Assembly: GCF_003050935.1 (NCBI RefSeq) | Contig: NZ_QAOX01000004.1 | Location: 186,001 to 250,000 of the forward strand | Reading direction: 5' to 3' | DNA length: 64,000 nt | Source: Luteibacter sp. OK325 | GTDB lineage: Bacteria; Pseudomonadota; Gammaproteobacteria; Xanthomonadales; Rhodanobacteraceae | Shown here: positions 46,664 to 55,641 of the stretch, piece after piece | Numbering within the stretch: the first letter of the stretch is position 1 | Layout: the number at the start of each line of letters is the position of its first letter | Made by a program: the position numbers and the translations under genes | The notes under the pieces: model-generated | Databases searched by the model: none | The model's input: only the letters and a program-made list of their open reading frames with translations | What the model was told of the DNA's origin: nothing

Positions 46664-46803
46664 GAGGCCTTGGTGTCCACCCTCGAGGCGAGTTCCGCAC
46701 AAGTGGAGCGGCCGTAGGCCAGATAGATACATGGGCCGCGAAGCGGCCTTCCGCACCGAACGCGGAGGACTGTCTGAGCAGCGAGGGTGGGCGCCAAGGT
46801 CTC
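46664..46803. repeat. MITE-like palindromic unit B2
   Basis: 140 bp, reverse complement of B1 with roughly one difference in seven by eye. TIRs at 46664-46685 and 46782-46803. The 201 bp between B1 and B2 (46463-46663) holds no convincing gene. Confidence 0.88.
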
Positions 46804-46852
46804 CCCCGCGAGACGCCCAAGTGTAGAGAGCGATGGCGAAGCCGAGCCATGC

Positions 46853-46880
46853 GCGAGGTGCGAGGTGCGAGGTGCGAGGT
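46853..46880. repeat. 7-bp tandem repeat
   Basis: GCGAGGT repeated four times exactly, then a partial fifth (GCGAC). Non-coding; a slippage-type microsatellite next to unit B2. Confidence 0.9.
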
Positions 46881-46960
46881 GCGACGAACCGTTTTCTTGT
46901 GGGGCGGATGCTATGTGCGGGAACCGGGTTATCGGCAATCGGGGGCCTGCCGCGATCTGC

Positions 46961-46985
46961 CATCGCCGCTGAAGCGGCTCCCACA
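46961..46985. repeat. Single REP (inverse orientation)
   Basis: CATCGCCGCTGAAGCGGCTC.. 11 bp from the nfuA stop. Confidence 0.85.
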
Positions 46986-46996
46986 TTCCTAAATGT

Positions 46997-47590
46997 TTAG
47001 CCGGCGGACTTGGCGAAATACGGCTGCTCGCCGGTTTCGTGATCGGTGACGTCGCGCACTTCGGTGATTTCCGGGATGCGCTCGCGCAGGGTTTTCTCCA
47101 CGCCGTTCTTCAGCGTCACATCCACCATGCCGCAGCCATGGCAGCCACCGCCGAAACGCAGCACCACGATATTGCCGGCGGCGACTTCCACCAGCGAAAT
47201 GCGCCCGCCGTGCGAAGCGATCTGCGGCGCGATCTCCGACTCGAGCACGAACTGCACACGTTCGATGAGCCCGGCGCCTTCACCGGGCGCCTCGCCCTTG
47301 ATCCGCGGAGCGCGGATATTGAGCTGGCTGCCGGTCTCGGTGGTCTCGTAATCGATGCTGGCGGGATCCAGCCAGCGCGCGCTCTCGCCGTCGACATAGA
47401 GGTTGAAGCCCGTGCATTCCACGGTCCATTCGTCGCCGGCGAGCTCCGCGGTGGAGCAGAATTCCAGCTCGCATTGAGCCGACGGTGTGCCGGCATGGAC
47501 CACGCGCACGCGAATGCCGAGGTCGTCGTCGCCCTGCTGCGAGAGCAGGCGTTGGAAATGCGCCTGGGCGCGCTCCGAAATGTCGATCAT
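46997..47590 (-). CDS. nfuA: Fe-S biogenesis protein NfuA
   Basis: A 197-residue iron-sulfur carrier that delivers [4Fe-4S] clusters and protects them under oxidative or iron stress. The N-terminal degenerate A-type domain (MIDISERAQAHFQRLLSQQG, residues ~1-95) lacks the cluster cysteines, as in E. coli NfuA. The C-terminal Nfu domain carries CxxC in VLRFGGGCHGCGMVDVTLKN. GGAG lies six bases before the ATG at 47590. Length matches E. coli (191). It is divergent from phhB. Confidence 0.95.
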   Translation of the reverse strand: MIDISERAQAHFQRLLSQQGDDDLGIRVRVVHAGTPSAQCELEFCSTAELAGDEWTVECTGFNLYVDGESARWLDPASIDYETTETGSQLNIRAPRIKGEAPGEGAGLIERVQFVLESEIAPQIASHGGRISLVEVAAGNIVVLRFGGGCHGCGMVDVTLKNGVEKTLRERIPEITEVRDVTDHETGEQPYFAKSAG

Positions 47591-47729
47591 GGAAGGCTCC
47601 GAACTGAGGTCCGGCGTGGGGAGCACCGGATATAGCACCATTCTAGTACTGTTTCCAAATGAGCGCCGCCTTTTGACAATTCAACCGCGACCGCCGACGC
47701 TTCGCGCATTCTCCGGACGGACGCCCCGC

Positions 47730-48071
47730 ATGACCCTTTCCCCCCTCGCCAGCCAGCACTGCACGCCGCGCAAGGGCGCCGAACATGCGCTCGACCGTGC
47801 CGCCGTCGACGGCCACCTGGCAACCCTCCCCGGCTGGAAGGTCACGACCGACGGCAAGGCCATCGTCAAGGATTTCCGTTTCCCGGACTTCCACCACACG
47901 CTCGGCTTCATCAATGCCGTGGGCTTCATGGCCAACCAGGAGGACCACCATCCGGACCTCGAGGCCGGCTACGGCCATTGCCAGGTGCTCTGGTCGACCC
48001 ACGACGTCGGCGGCCTGTCGCTGAACGACATGATCTGCGCCGCTCGCGTCGAGGCCCTCCTCGATCGCTGA
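47730..48071 (+). CDS. phhB: 4a-hydroxytetrahydrobiopterin dehydratase (PhhB/PCD)
   Basis: A 113-residue dehydratase that recycles the pterin cofactor of phenylalanine hydroxylase. The active-site motif is in FMANQEDHHPDLEAGYGHCQ (EDHHP) and the family ending is GLSLNDMICAARVEAL. ATG start at 47730. The CPBP-like gene begins 10 bp later. No phenylalanine hydroxylase is in the window. Confidence 0.93.
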   Translation: MTLSPLASQHCTPRKGAEHALDRAAVDGHLATLPGWKVTTDGKAIVKDFRFPDFHHTLGFINAVGFMANQEDHHPDLEAGYGHCQVLWSTHDVGGLSLNDMICAARVEALLDR

Positions 48072-48081
48072 GGGTCGCACG

Positions 48082-49500
48082 GTGTCGCCCCGCCGGACCG
48101 CCGTCATGGCGGTGTTGCTCGCGCTCGCCTCGCTGCTCGCCCTGCCCTGGCTCGCCGCGAACATCGTTCGTGGGGCGATCGAGCGTGACAGCGCGAAGGA
48201 CCGCGCCGCCTATGCCGCAGGATCGTCACCATGGCACTGGCATCTCCGCGACAGCGGTGATGTCGTGGCCGGACGCGCCTTCGGCGGAGGCCAACTGGAC
48301 GCGCTATCGAACGGCCTTCAGGTGCGGGCGACGGACGGCACGCCCTTCGAGATCGGCCTGCCGTTGCGCCGTCAGGCTGACCTGCGCGCGCTGACCACCT
48401 TGCGCCTTGACGCTGGCGCCTCGGCTCGCGGCCACTACGGACTCGACGTGCGCCAGACGCTGCAAGCGCCCGTGGTGCATGCGGACCTGGGCGATCTGGC
48501 GCCGGATAGCCTGTCGCGGGCCGTGCGACTGGATCGCATGAAGTGGCTCGACGCCGCGGGCCACGTGGTCAACGCGCCCGTCCGGGCAGCCATGCTGCGA
48601 CTCACCGCCACGCTTCCCGCTGGCCAGACGTTGACCCTGCGAGAGGCCTCGCTGGTGCCGCCTCCGGCATGGCTACCGCCAACCCCCCTCGTGTTACCGG
48701 GCGGACTGACCGCCGAGGGCCTCCTCGACTGGCGCGACGCCCGACTGATCACCTCGCCGACTGAGACCTTCGGCCATGCCCAGGCGCAGCCGCCACCTCC
48801 CGCGTGGCAGCCATGGGCGACACCACTTCTTTATCTCCTGCTACTGCTGATCGTGCCGGCGACACGCGCGGCCATGAAGCCCACTACGGAGACCGCGGCG
48901 CCGTCCGCGCGGGCGGGTGCGGTCGACGCCCTACTCGTCATCGTCGGGCCGCTCTGGTTCATTGCGGGTCTTGGGCTGTCACCACGGCCGGGCGCCCCGG
49001 GCATCGCCATGTTCCTGCTCGGGTTGGCCTACGCGCTCGTACTGGCGATCCGGCGACGGCTTCCGCGCTGGCACTGGCTAGGCGCCTGGCGCAACGCGGG
49101 CTGGCCGCTGCTTGCGCTGCCGGTGACCATCGCCATTGTCGCGGTAGCCGGCCACGCGCCCGTGTGGCCAACGGCTGGGCGGGCCCTTCTCTATATAGGC
49201 TGGGCCTTCGTCCAGCAGTGGCTGATCCTGGCCGTGGTCGCCGCGCTGGTCGCGCGGGTCCTCCCGCGGCCCATGGCCGTGCTGATCGCCGCCGTGGCTT
49301 TCGCCCTGCTGCACACGCCGAACGGCCTGTTGATGCAGCTGTGTTTCGTCGCCGAGCTGGGCTGGGCCTGGTGGTACCTGCATCGCCGCGCCCTCTTCCC
49401 GGTGGCGCTGGCCCATGCGCTCAGCGCCCTGCTCCTGCAGGCCTGCCTGACCGGTGGAATCCTGCGCTCACTGGAAGTGAGCGCCCGGTTCCTCGGCTGA
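48082..49500 (+). CDS. CPBP-like membrane protein with substituted catalytic Glu motif
   Basis: A 472-residue protein. An N-terminal signal anchor (MAVLLALASLLALPWLAANI) is followed by a ~210-residue periplasmic region and a C-terminal block of six to eight membrane helices. The last part resembles CPBP (Abi/CAAX prenyl protease) intramembrane proteases: FALLHTPNG fits motif 2 (FxxxH) and LAHALSALLLQ motif 3 (H). Motif 1, normally EExxxR, reads QQWLIL here, so the metal-activating glutamates are missing. It may be a pseudo-enzyme, or the Glu may be supplied elsewhere. GTG start with GAGGGT upstream, 10 bp after phhB. Confidence 0.8.
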   Translation: MSPRRTAVMAVLLALASLLALPWLAANIVRGAIERDSAKDRAAYAAGSSPWHWHLRDSGDVVAGRAFGGGQLDALSNGLQVRATDGTPFEIGLPLRRQADLRALTTLRLDAGASARGHYGLDVRQTLQAPVVHADLGDLAPDSLSRAVRLDRMKWLDAAGHVVNAPVRAAMLRLTATLPAGQTLTLREASLVPPPAWLPPTPLVLPGGLTAEGLLDWRDARLITSPTETFGHAQAQPPPPAWQPWATPLLYLLLLLIVPATRAAMKPTTETAAPSARAGAVDALLVIVGPLWFIAGLGLSPRPGAPGIAMFLLGLAYALVLAIRRRLPRWHWLGAWRNAGWPLLALPVTIAIVAVAGHAPVWPTAGRALLYIGWAFVQQWLILAVVAALVARVLPRPMAVLIAAVAFALLHTPNGLLMQLCFVAELGWAWWYLHRRALFPVALAHALSALLLQACLTGGILRSLEVSARFLG

Positions 49501-49521
49501 ACCGGCCGAAGCGGCTCAGCC
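49495..49521. terminator. Hairpin spanning convergent stop codons
   Basis: Outer stem GGCTGA / TCAGCC, where the TGA and TCA are the stop codons of the CPBP-like gene (+) and rluC (-). Inner CCGGCC..GCGG pairing. No T-run. Confidence 0.35.
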
Positions 49522-50463
49522 AGCCAGTTTGTCGAGGAACGCCTTCAATTCGTCGGGCAACGGCGAGGAAAAGTCGTAGTTCTTGCCATCAAGATCGAAA
49601 CTCATCCGCGCCGCATGCAGGAACATCCGCTTCAGGCCCATGGCCCGGAAACGCTTGTTCGCCGCCTCGTCGCCATATTTCGGGTCGCCGGCCAGCGGGT
49701 GTCCGGCGTACTGGGCGTGCACACGGATCTGGTGGGTACGGCCGGTACCCAGGGTGGCCTGCATCAGCCGGGCGTTCGGGTACTGCTCCAGTTCCTTGAA
49801 GTAGGTGAGCGAAGGCTTGCCGGCGTCGTCGACGCGGACCAGCCGCTCGCCACCATGCATGACCGACTTGAGCAGCGGCGCATTGACGTCGAATTTGGCT
49901 TTACGCGGCGTCCCGGTCATCAGGCAGAGGTACTGCTTGGTTACCGTGTTTTCCCGGATCAGCGCCTGCAGGCCGGTCAGCCCCGACCGGGACTTCGCCA
50001 GCACGAGCACGCCACTGGTATCGCGGTCGAGGCGATGGACCAGTTCCAGGTGGTCGTTGGGCCGCGCGGCACGCAGCAGCTCGATGGCGCCATGGCTGAC
50101 ACCGCTGCCGCCATGCGCGGCAATGCCGACCGGCTTGTCGATCACCAGGAAGTGCTTGTCTTCGAAGATAACGGCATCGGCCACCGACCGGACCATGCCG
50201 GAGGGGGCCTCGTTTTCTTCGCGCTCGGCCACGCGGACCGGCGGAATCCGCAACATATCGCCCAAGGCGAGGCGCGTATCCGGCTTGGCCCGCTTGCCGT
50301 TGATCCGGACCTGACCCGTTCTCAGGATGCGGTAGACCAGGCTGCGCGGTACGCCCTTGAGCATGGTCATCAGGGCGTTGTCCACGCGCTGGCCATCCCG
50401 CTCGGGGCCGATTTCGACGATGCGCACACCTTGGCCGCCGTCGAGGGAAGTTACCGTCTGCAT
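49516..50463 (-). CDS. rluC: 23S rRNA pseudouridine synthase RluC
   Basis: A 315-residue enzyme for pseudouridines 955, 2504 and 2580 in 23S rRNA. The N-terminal S4 RNA-binding domain (RVDNALMTMLKGVPRSLVYR, VRINGKRAKPDTRLALGDML) is followed by the RluA-type catalytic domain with VIDKPVGIAAHGG, the catalytic Asp in LVHRLDRDTSGVLVLAKS, and HQIRVHAQYAGHPLAGDPKY. It is divergent from rne, the usual rluC-rne arrangement in gammaproteobacteria. The -35 box of the rne promoter overlaps its start codon. Confidence 0.96.
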   Translation of the reverse strand: MQTVTSLDGGQGVRIVEIGPERDGQRVDNALMTMLKGVPRSLVYRILRTGQVRINGKRAKPDTRLALGDMLRIPPVRVAEREENEAPSGMVRSVADAVIFEDKHFLVIDKPVGIAAHGGSGVSHGAIELLRAARPNDHLELVHRLDRDTSGVLVLAKSRSGLTGLQALIRENTVTKQYLCLMTGTPRKAKFDVNAPLLKSVMHGGERLVRVDDAGKPSLTYFKELEQYPNARLMQATLGTGRTHQIRVHAQYAGHPLAGDPKYGDEAANKRFRAMGLKRMFLHAARMSFDLDGKNYDFSSPLPDELKAFLDKLAG

Positions 50464-50491
50464 TGATAAAACTCGAATTTGATAGGATACT
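50463..50491 (+). promoter_or_regulatory. Sigma-70-like promoter of rne
   Basis: TTGATA (50463-50468), 17 bp, GATACT (50486-50491), giving a transcription start near 50498 and a leader of ~315 nt. Confidence 0.65.
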
Positions 50492-50497
50492 CGGCGA

Positions 50498-50813
50498 GCG
50501 CCAGGCTCCGCTGAAGACTTATCTCTCGCGGGGTGCCTGTACCGTCACGTAAGGCGAGTGTCATGCCATTCCGTCCGAGGGGTCGGAAGGTGAGCACACC
50601 CCACATCGTAGCGGTTCGGGTTGCGGTTGTCCGGCTAATCCGTAAGGACGCGGACCGGTTGCAAGGCGCTTATCACGAATCACGCCGGGTCCAGGTATCG
50701 GTCCCGGATCCCATGCCGCTTGAAGCCTCACCGCTGCGGCGCGATCCCCGGCAGGCCGCCCCAAAGGGCGCCACCGCGGCCCGCGGCCGCGCGGCAAGGT
50801 CGAGGAACTTACA
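50498..50813 (+). other. Long 5' untranslated leader of rne
   Basis: About 315 nt without a convincing gene. It is GC-rich near the start codon (CGGCCCGCGGCCGCGCGG). Long structured rne leaders in E. coli mediate autoregulation by RNase E cleavage; a similar role is inferred. Confidence 0.5.
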
Positions 50814-53800
50814 ATGAAGCGTATGTTGATCAACGCGACTCAGCGCGAAGAGTTGCGCGTGGCCATCGTCGATGGCCAGAATCTTTACGATCTCGATATC
50901 GAAATCCCGTCCCGGGAACAGAAAAAAGCCAACATCTACAAGGGACGCATCACCCGCGTCGAGCCGTCCCTCGAAGCCTGCTTCGTCGACTACGGCGCCG
51001 AGCGCCACGGCTTCCTTCCGCTGAAGGAAGTAGCCCGCGAGTACTTCAACCCCAACGCGGAAGGCAAGTCCAACATCCGCGAGCTGTTGAAGGAAGGCCA
51101 GGAAATCATCGTCCAGGTCGAGAAGGAAGAGCGCGGCAACAAGGGTGCCGCTCTCACCACCTTCATCAGCCTCGCCGGCCGTTACATGGTGCTGATGCCG
51201 AACAACCCCCGTGCCGGCGGCGTGTCCCGTCGCATCGAGGGTGAAGACCGCCAGGCCCTGAAGGAAGCGATGGAGCACCTCTCGGTGCCCGACGACATGG
51301 GCCTGATCGTGCGCACCGCCGGTATGGGCCGCGACGCCGAAGAGCTCCAGTGGGACCTCGACTACCTCCTGCAGCTGTGGAAGTCGGTCTCCGGCGCGGC
51401 GAACTCGCAGAAAGCCCCGTTCCTGATCTATCAGGAATCCAAGCTCTTCATCCGCGCCCTGCGCGATTACCTGCGTAACGACATCGGCGAGATCCTGATC
51501 GACGAGGAGCAGCTGTTCAGCGACGCCCGCGACTTCGTCCAGCAGGTGATGCCGAACAACCTGCGCAAGCTCAAGCTCTACCAGGATCCCACCCCGCTCT
51601 TCTCGCGGTACCAGATCGAAACCCAGATCGAGAGCATCTTCGAGCGCAACGTCCGCCTTCCCTCCGGCGGTTCGATCGTGATCGACCAGACCGAAGCCCT
51701 CACCGCCATCGACATCAACTCGTCGAAGGCGACCAAGGGCAGCGACATCGAAGAGACGGCGTTCAACACCAATCTCGAAGCCGCCAGCGAAATTGCCCGC
51801 CAGCTGCGCATCCGCGATGCCGGTGGCCTGATCGTCATCGACTTTATCGACATGGACAGCCCGCGCCACCAGCGCGAGGTGGAAGAGCGCCTCAAGGATG
51901 CCCTCAAGGCGGACCGCGCCCGCGTCCAGATCGGTCGTATCTCGCGTTTCGGCCTGCTCGAAATGTCGCGTCAGCGCCTACGTCCGAGCCTGGGTGAAGC
52001 CACCCAGATCGTCTGCCCGCGTTGCGAAGGTCATGGCCACATCCGCAGCGTCGAATCGCTGGCCCTGTCCACCCTGCGTCTCATCGAAGAGCACGCGATG
52101 AAGGAAAACACCGGGCAGGTCCTGGTCCAGGCGCCGCCCGCGGTCGCCAACTTCATGCTCAACGAGAAGCGCGCCAGCGTCGTCGAGATCGAACTGCGCC
52201 ATAACGTGCACGTGGTCGTCGTCGCCGACGACAAGCTCGAGACCCCGCACCTTGAGATCACCCGCATCCGCGAAGCGGACATGGGCGAGCACAGCAAGCC
52301 GAGCTACGAGCGCACCACCCCGGTGGTCGCCGTCGCCCTGCCGAAGATGGGCCAGGCCCTGGGCAGCGGTGAGCAGCCGTTGGTGACCGGCGTAGTGCCG
52401 TCCACCCCGGCCCCCATCCGTGACGACGAAGACGAAACCTCTGCTGCGCCCGTCGCTGCCGCCAAGGCACGCCCGGTGGCGGCTGCCCCGGCCGCCAAGG
52501 GTGGCTTCTTCTCGCGTCTGTTCGGTGGCCTGTTCGGCTCCTCCGAACCGGCAGCACCGGCCGCCGAACCGGCACCGGCCCGTCGCGACGAATCGCGCCA
52601 GGGCAGCAGTGGTCGTAACGAGCGCAATCCGCGCCGTGACGACCGTCGTGGCAACGAAGGCCGCAACAAGAACAACGAACAGCGCCAGCGTGGCGAGCGC
52701 AGCGAACGCGGCGAGCGCAAGGACAACGCGCTGCAACAGCCGAAGGGCCAGCAGCAGGCCAAGGGCGGCAACAAGCAGGCTCGTAATGAGCCGCGCCAGG
52801 GCGAAGAGAAGCCGCCGCGTCAGCCGAAGGAACAGCAGCAGGGTGGCCGCCAGGGCGGTCGCCAGGAGCAGCAGGTTCAGGGCGAAGGCCGTCGCCAGCC
52901 GCGCGGCGAGCGTCAGCCGCAGGGTGAGAAGGTAGAGAAGATTGAAAAGGCCACGACGCTGGTCGCCGGGGCTGCCCAGGCTGTCGCGCCGGGTGCCGTG
53001 CGCGTGCCGGCCGAGAAGCCCAATGCGCCGCTGAACGACGACGAAGGCATTTCGCCGGTCGTCACCGACGAGGCCCTGACCCAGGTCGAAGGATCGCTCG
53101 CCGCCGACGGCAGCGCGCCCTCCACCGAGTCCAAGGACACCGAAGGTGGCCAGCGCCGTCGTCGTGGCCGTCGCGGCGGTCGCCGTCGTCGTCGCCAGGA
53201 AGACGGTACGCAGGCCGGTTCGATCGAGGGCGACAACGTCGACGACCTCGATGACGAAGATGGCGAGAACGACGACGCCGTCGACGCCGCACCGGCTCGC
53301 ACCACGCGCGACAGCGCCAGCGTGCCGCCAATGCTGGATACGGCCGCCGCCGCCGAGAACGCGTTTGCGGTGGAAGCACCGCGCAATGAAGCCACCCGTC
53401 CGGGTCCCGGTACGGTCACGGCGACGGTTTCGGCGACGGATGAAGAGTCGGTGCCTTCGGCGCTCACCCTGACGTCGCTGCCCAAGCTCCCGCCGATCCC
53501 GGGCACGTCCACCCCGGCTACGCCGCACGCGCATCCTGTCGACCCGGCAACGCCGGCCGACTCGGCGCAGGCACGTACCACCGAGCGTCGCCAGACCGAA
53601 TCGGGCGCCCCGCTGACGACCACTGCAGTCTCGGCCGAAGCTTCGGCTCCTGCCCCGACCCCGGCTCCGGTTGCTCCGACGACCCCGGCAGCGGAAGAGG
53701 CCTCCATCGAGCTCTCGACCTCGGCCAGGCAGTCGTCCGTGCTGGACACGCCCGCTCGCGGCATGCTGCCGGAAACGGCGAACGAAGCTCCGGCTCCGAT

Positions 53801-54263
53801 CGTCGAAGCACCGGTCGTCGAAGCGCCGGTCGAGGCAGTCGCTCCGACCCCGGTCGAAGCGCCGAAGTCCGTCGTTGAAACGCCGGCCCCGGCTCCCGCG
53901 CCGGTCGTCGCCACACCGACGCCTGTCGCGACGGAAACCAAGGCTCCGGAAGTACACAACGAGCAGGCGCCTGTTGCCTCTCCGGCACCGGCACCGGCAC
54001 CGGCGCCCACGCCGGCTCCGGTCGCGGCACCGGCGCCCGTTGCAGCACCGACGCCGGCTCCGACCATCGCCTCGACCCCGGTCGAGTCGACGCCGGCTGC
54101 CGCAGCACCGGTGACGCCGCACGCTCCGGACGCACCGGACGTATCGCCGGTGTCCCATGCACCGTCGAACGATTCGTCCTGGACGCCGCCGGCACAAGGC
54201 GATCTCCTGACGCGTCCGCGCCAGGAACCGCCGCACGGTGAAACACCGCGCGACGAGCACTAA
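50814..54263 (+). CDS. rne: Ribonuclease E
   Basis: A 1149-residue endoribonuclease, the core of mRNA decay and rRNA/tRNA processing. Start [20 protein letters not shown]. The S1 domain is at ~35-120 ([20 protein letters not shown]). The DNase-I-like site has [15 protein letters not shown] and [15 protein letters not shown] (the two metal-binding Asp). The Zn-link is [11 protein letters not shown]. After ~residue 510 the tail is disordered: an Arg/Gly/Asn/Gln-rich RNA-binding stretch (~590-720), [15 protein letters not shown] (~780), then over 300 residues of Pro/Ala/Thr/Val-rich repeats ([20 protein letters not shown]). The catalytic half is conventional; the tail is unlike E. coli. Two terminators follow. 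Confidence 0.97.
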   Translation: MKRMLINATQREELRVAIVDGQNLYDLDIEIPSREQKKANIYKGRITRVEPSLEACFVDYGAERHGFLPLKEVAREYFNPNAEGKSNIRELLKEGQEIIVQVEKEERGNKGAALTTFISLAGRYMVLMPNNPRAGGVSRRIEGEDRQALKEAMEHLSVPDDMGLIVRTAGMGRDAEELQWDLDYLLQLWKSVSGAANSQKAPFLIYQESKLFIRALRDYLRNDIGEILIDEEQLFSDARDFVQQVMPNNLRKLKLYQDPTPLFSRYQIETQIESIFERNVRLPSGGSIVIDQTEALTAIDINSSKATKGSDIEETAFNTNLEAASEIARQLRIRDAGGLIVIDFIDMDSPRHQREVEERLKDALKADRARVQIGRISRFGLLEMSRQRLRPSLGEATQIVCPRCEGHGHIRSVESLALSTLRLIEEHAMKENTGQVLVQAPPAVANFMLNEKRASVVEIELRHNVHVVVVADDKLETPHLEITRIREADMGEHSKPSYERTTPVVAVALPKMGQALGSGEQPLVTGVVPSTPAPIRDDEDETSAAPVAAAKARPVAAAPAAKGGFFSRLFGGLFGSSEPAAPAAEPAPARRDESRQGSSGRNERNPRRDDRRGNEGRNKNNEQRQRGERSERGERKDNALQQPKGQQQAKGGNKQARNEPRQGEEKPPRQPKEQQQGGRQGGRQEQQVQGEGRRQPRGERQPQGEKVEKIEKATTLVAGAAQAVAPGAVRVPAEKPNAPLNDDEGISPVVTDEALTQVEGSLAADGSAPSTESKDTEGGQRRRRGRRGGRRRRRQEDGTQAGSIEGDNVDDLDDEDGENDDAVDAAPARTTRDSASVPPMLDTAAAAENAFAVEAPRNEATRPGPGTVTATVSATDEESVPSALTLTSLPKLPPIPGTSTPATPHAHPVDPATPADSAQARTTERRQTESGAPLTTTAVSAEASAPAPTPAPVAPTTPAAEEASIELSTSARQSSVLDTPARGMLPETANEAPAPIVEAPVVEAPVEAVAPTPVEAPKSVVETPAPAPAPVVATPTPVATETKAPEVHNEQAPVASPAPAPAPAPTPAPVAAPAPVAAPTPAPTIASTPVESTPAAAAPVTPHAPDAPDVSPVSHAPSNDSSWTPPAQGDLLTRPRQEPPHGETPRDEH

Positions 54264-54271
54264 GCAAAAAC

Positions 54272-54300
54272 GCAGGGAGGCTTCGGCCTCCCTGCTTCGT
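54272..54300 (+). terminator. Intrinsic terminator after rne
   Basis: GCAGGGAGGC-TTCG-GCCTCCCTGC, perfect 10-bp stem with UUCG loop, then TTCGTTT. Confidence 0.85.
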
Positions 54301-54313
54301 TTCAGGTACCAAA

Positions 54314-54340
54314 AAAACGCCGGGCAGTGCCCGGCGTTTT
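54314..54340. terminator. Bidirectional intrinsic terminator
   Basis: AAAACGCCGGGC-AGT-GCCCGGCGTTTT, perfect 12-bp stem with A-run and T-run. It closes rne (+) and the response regulator gene (-). Confidence 0.9.
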
Positions 54341-54363
54341 CGTGTCAACGACTGCGAACTATC

Positions 54364-55017
54364 TCAACTGCCGACCTGATGATTGTGCGTGTCGAGCAGG
54401 CCATGCACCGTCATCAGGTGGGCGAGACCCACCACATGATCGACGTGCAGCTTTTCCATCAGGCGCTGCTTGTACGTGGACACCGTCTTGGGGCTCAGGT
54501 TGAGACGCTCACCGATCGACGTGAGCGGCATGCCGCGAACCAACATCATCGAGACTTCCATCTCGCGGGTGGATAGCGTGTCGAACGGCGACTCCGAGCC
54601 GTCCAGTGTGGCGAGGGCAAGTTGCTGCGCCACGGACGGCGCGAGATAACGCCGACCTGAAGCTACCTGACGTACGGCGCTGAGCAGTTCGTCCGACGAG
54701 CAGCCCTTGGTGAGATATCCGAGCGCGCCAGCGTCGAGCAGTCGCTTGGGGAAGCGTGCGTCGTCGACGATGGTGAGAATGACGATGTTGGTGCGCAGCT
54801 TGGCGCGCACCACGCGCTCGGTAAGCTCCACACCACTCATGCCCGGCATGTGTACATCCACGAGTGCGATGTCCGGTGCGAGTGTACGGATGAGCCGCAG
54901 GCCCTCTTCCGCCGTACCCGCTTCACCCCTGACCCGGAAATCTGCTTGCTGCTGCAGGATCATCCGGAAACCGGTCCTGACCAGCTCGTGGTCGTCGACC
55001 AATACAACGTTAATCAT
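54364..55017 (-). CDS. NarL/FixJ-family response regulator, GacA/UvrY-like
   Basis: A 217-residue two-domain regulator. The receiver (1-120) begins MINVVLVDDHELVRTGFRMI with phospho-acceptor Asp54 (DIALVDVHMPGMSG) and Lys in GYLTKGCSSDELLSAVRQVA. The C-terminal LuxR-type HTH (LSTREMEVSMMLVRGMPLTS, IGERLNLSPKTVSTYKQRLM) matches GacA/UvrY/VarA closely. These activate small RNAs that sequester CsrA/RsmA. No sensor kinase is adjacent. It is convergent with rne, separated by two terminators. Candidate binding sites of the right shape occur at 59098-59115 and partly at 55223-55240. Confidence 0.93.
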   Translation of the reverse strand: MINVVLVDDHELVRTGFRMILQQQADFRVRGEAGTAEEGLRLIRTLAPDIALVDVHMPGMSGVELTERVVRAKLRTNIVILTIVDDARFPKRLLDAGALGYLTKGCSSDELLSAVRQVASGRRYLAPSVAQQLALATLDGSESPFDTLSTREMEVSMMLVRGMPLTSIGERLNLSPKTVSTYKQRLMEKLHVDHVVGLAHLMTVHGLLDTHNHQVGS

Positions 55018-55222
55018 TAAGTGCCCTCCCTGGGCCGACTGTGCTTCATTGCGCGCCGATCAATCGCGCGCGGCCTGCGGATGCATACAATGCCAGATGT
55101 GCAGGCGAGACAACCAGCGTGTGCATATCATCGACCTCGGCCACGACGGCCTGTAGCGGTAGACGCCGTGCCGCGTGAGGTGACATGACCTGATGTTCGT
55201 GTCATCTTCGCCCACGCCTGTT

Positions 55223-55240
55223 TGTAGGCGTACACCTAAG
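55223..55240. promoter_or_regulatory. Partial GacA-box-like site
   Basis: TGTAGG-CGTACA-CCTAAG: the first half-site equals that of 59098-59115 and the second differs in two bases. It lies just before the small gene at 55256 and could also be that gene's leader. Confidence 0.3.
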
Positions 55241-55255
55241 GACATGCTTTTTCTC

Positions 55256-55549
55256 ATGGAAGACCAAACCTACCTCCTCGGTAAACTTGCCGCGCTTGAA
55301 TCGGCGCTGGAGGCGGCAATCGCCACGCATCCCGATCCGGCAGCGCTGATCGCCGCCCTGGCCGAAGCCATGTGTCGGTATACACCGGCATGCCGCCCGC
55401 AAGATGAGAGCTCATTCGCAGAAGGATGGATGGCGATCGTGACACCCCTGTTGACCGACCAGGCGTGTCGCGCAACTTCGTCCGTATTCGCCAGTTTCAC
55501 CACACCCGGCGATGCGCTGGGCGGCAGCCGGAAACGCAAGGCGCACTAG
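55256..55549 (+). CDS. Small helical hypothetical protein
   Basis: A 97-residue protein starting MEDQTYLLGKLAALESALEA and continuing HPDPAALIAALAEAMCRYTP, mostly Leu/Ala helices, then SSFAEGWMAIVTPLLTDQAC and a basic tail GGSRKRKAH. No signal peptide or known domain. The start is uncertain: ATG at 55244 is preceded by AAGGA at 1 nt, ATG at 55256 by AAGGA at 13 nt, and an ATG at 55193 is also in frame. It is divergent from the GacA-like regulator with a 175-bp gap, and the neighbourhood suggests regulatory linkage only. Confidence 0.6.
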   Translation: MEDQTYLLGKLAALESALEAAIATHPDPAALIAALAEAMCRYTPACRPQDESSFAEGWMAIVTPLLTDQACRATSSVFASFTTPGDALGGSRKRKAH

Positions 55550-55641
55550 GCGCCGACCACACTGCCGTCACGTCTCGGGCACGACATCGTCAACGGCATC
55601 GAATCATGGTGGACCCTCCCCTATCCGAAGGAGCGCACCTC

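Noticed and set aside
46322-46803. CRISPR array
   Set aside because: Only two inverted units with no regular direct repeats or spacers, and no cas genes.
46290-46900. Frames of 70-290 codons within the B1/B2 region
   Set aside because: They read the palindromic units in several frames on both strands with repeated peptide fragments, as expected from inverted repeats, and have no ribosome site.
51978-54260. Open frame of about 760 codons antisense to rne
   Set aside because: It arises from the Pro/Ala/Arg-rich tail of rne read backwards (Arg/Gly/Cys monotony); no start context and no recognisable motif.
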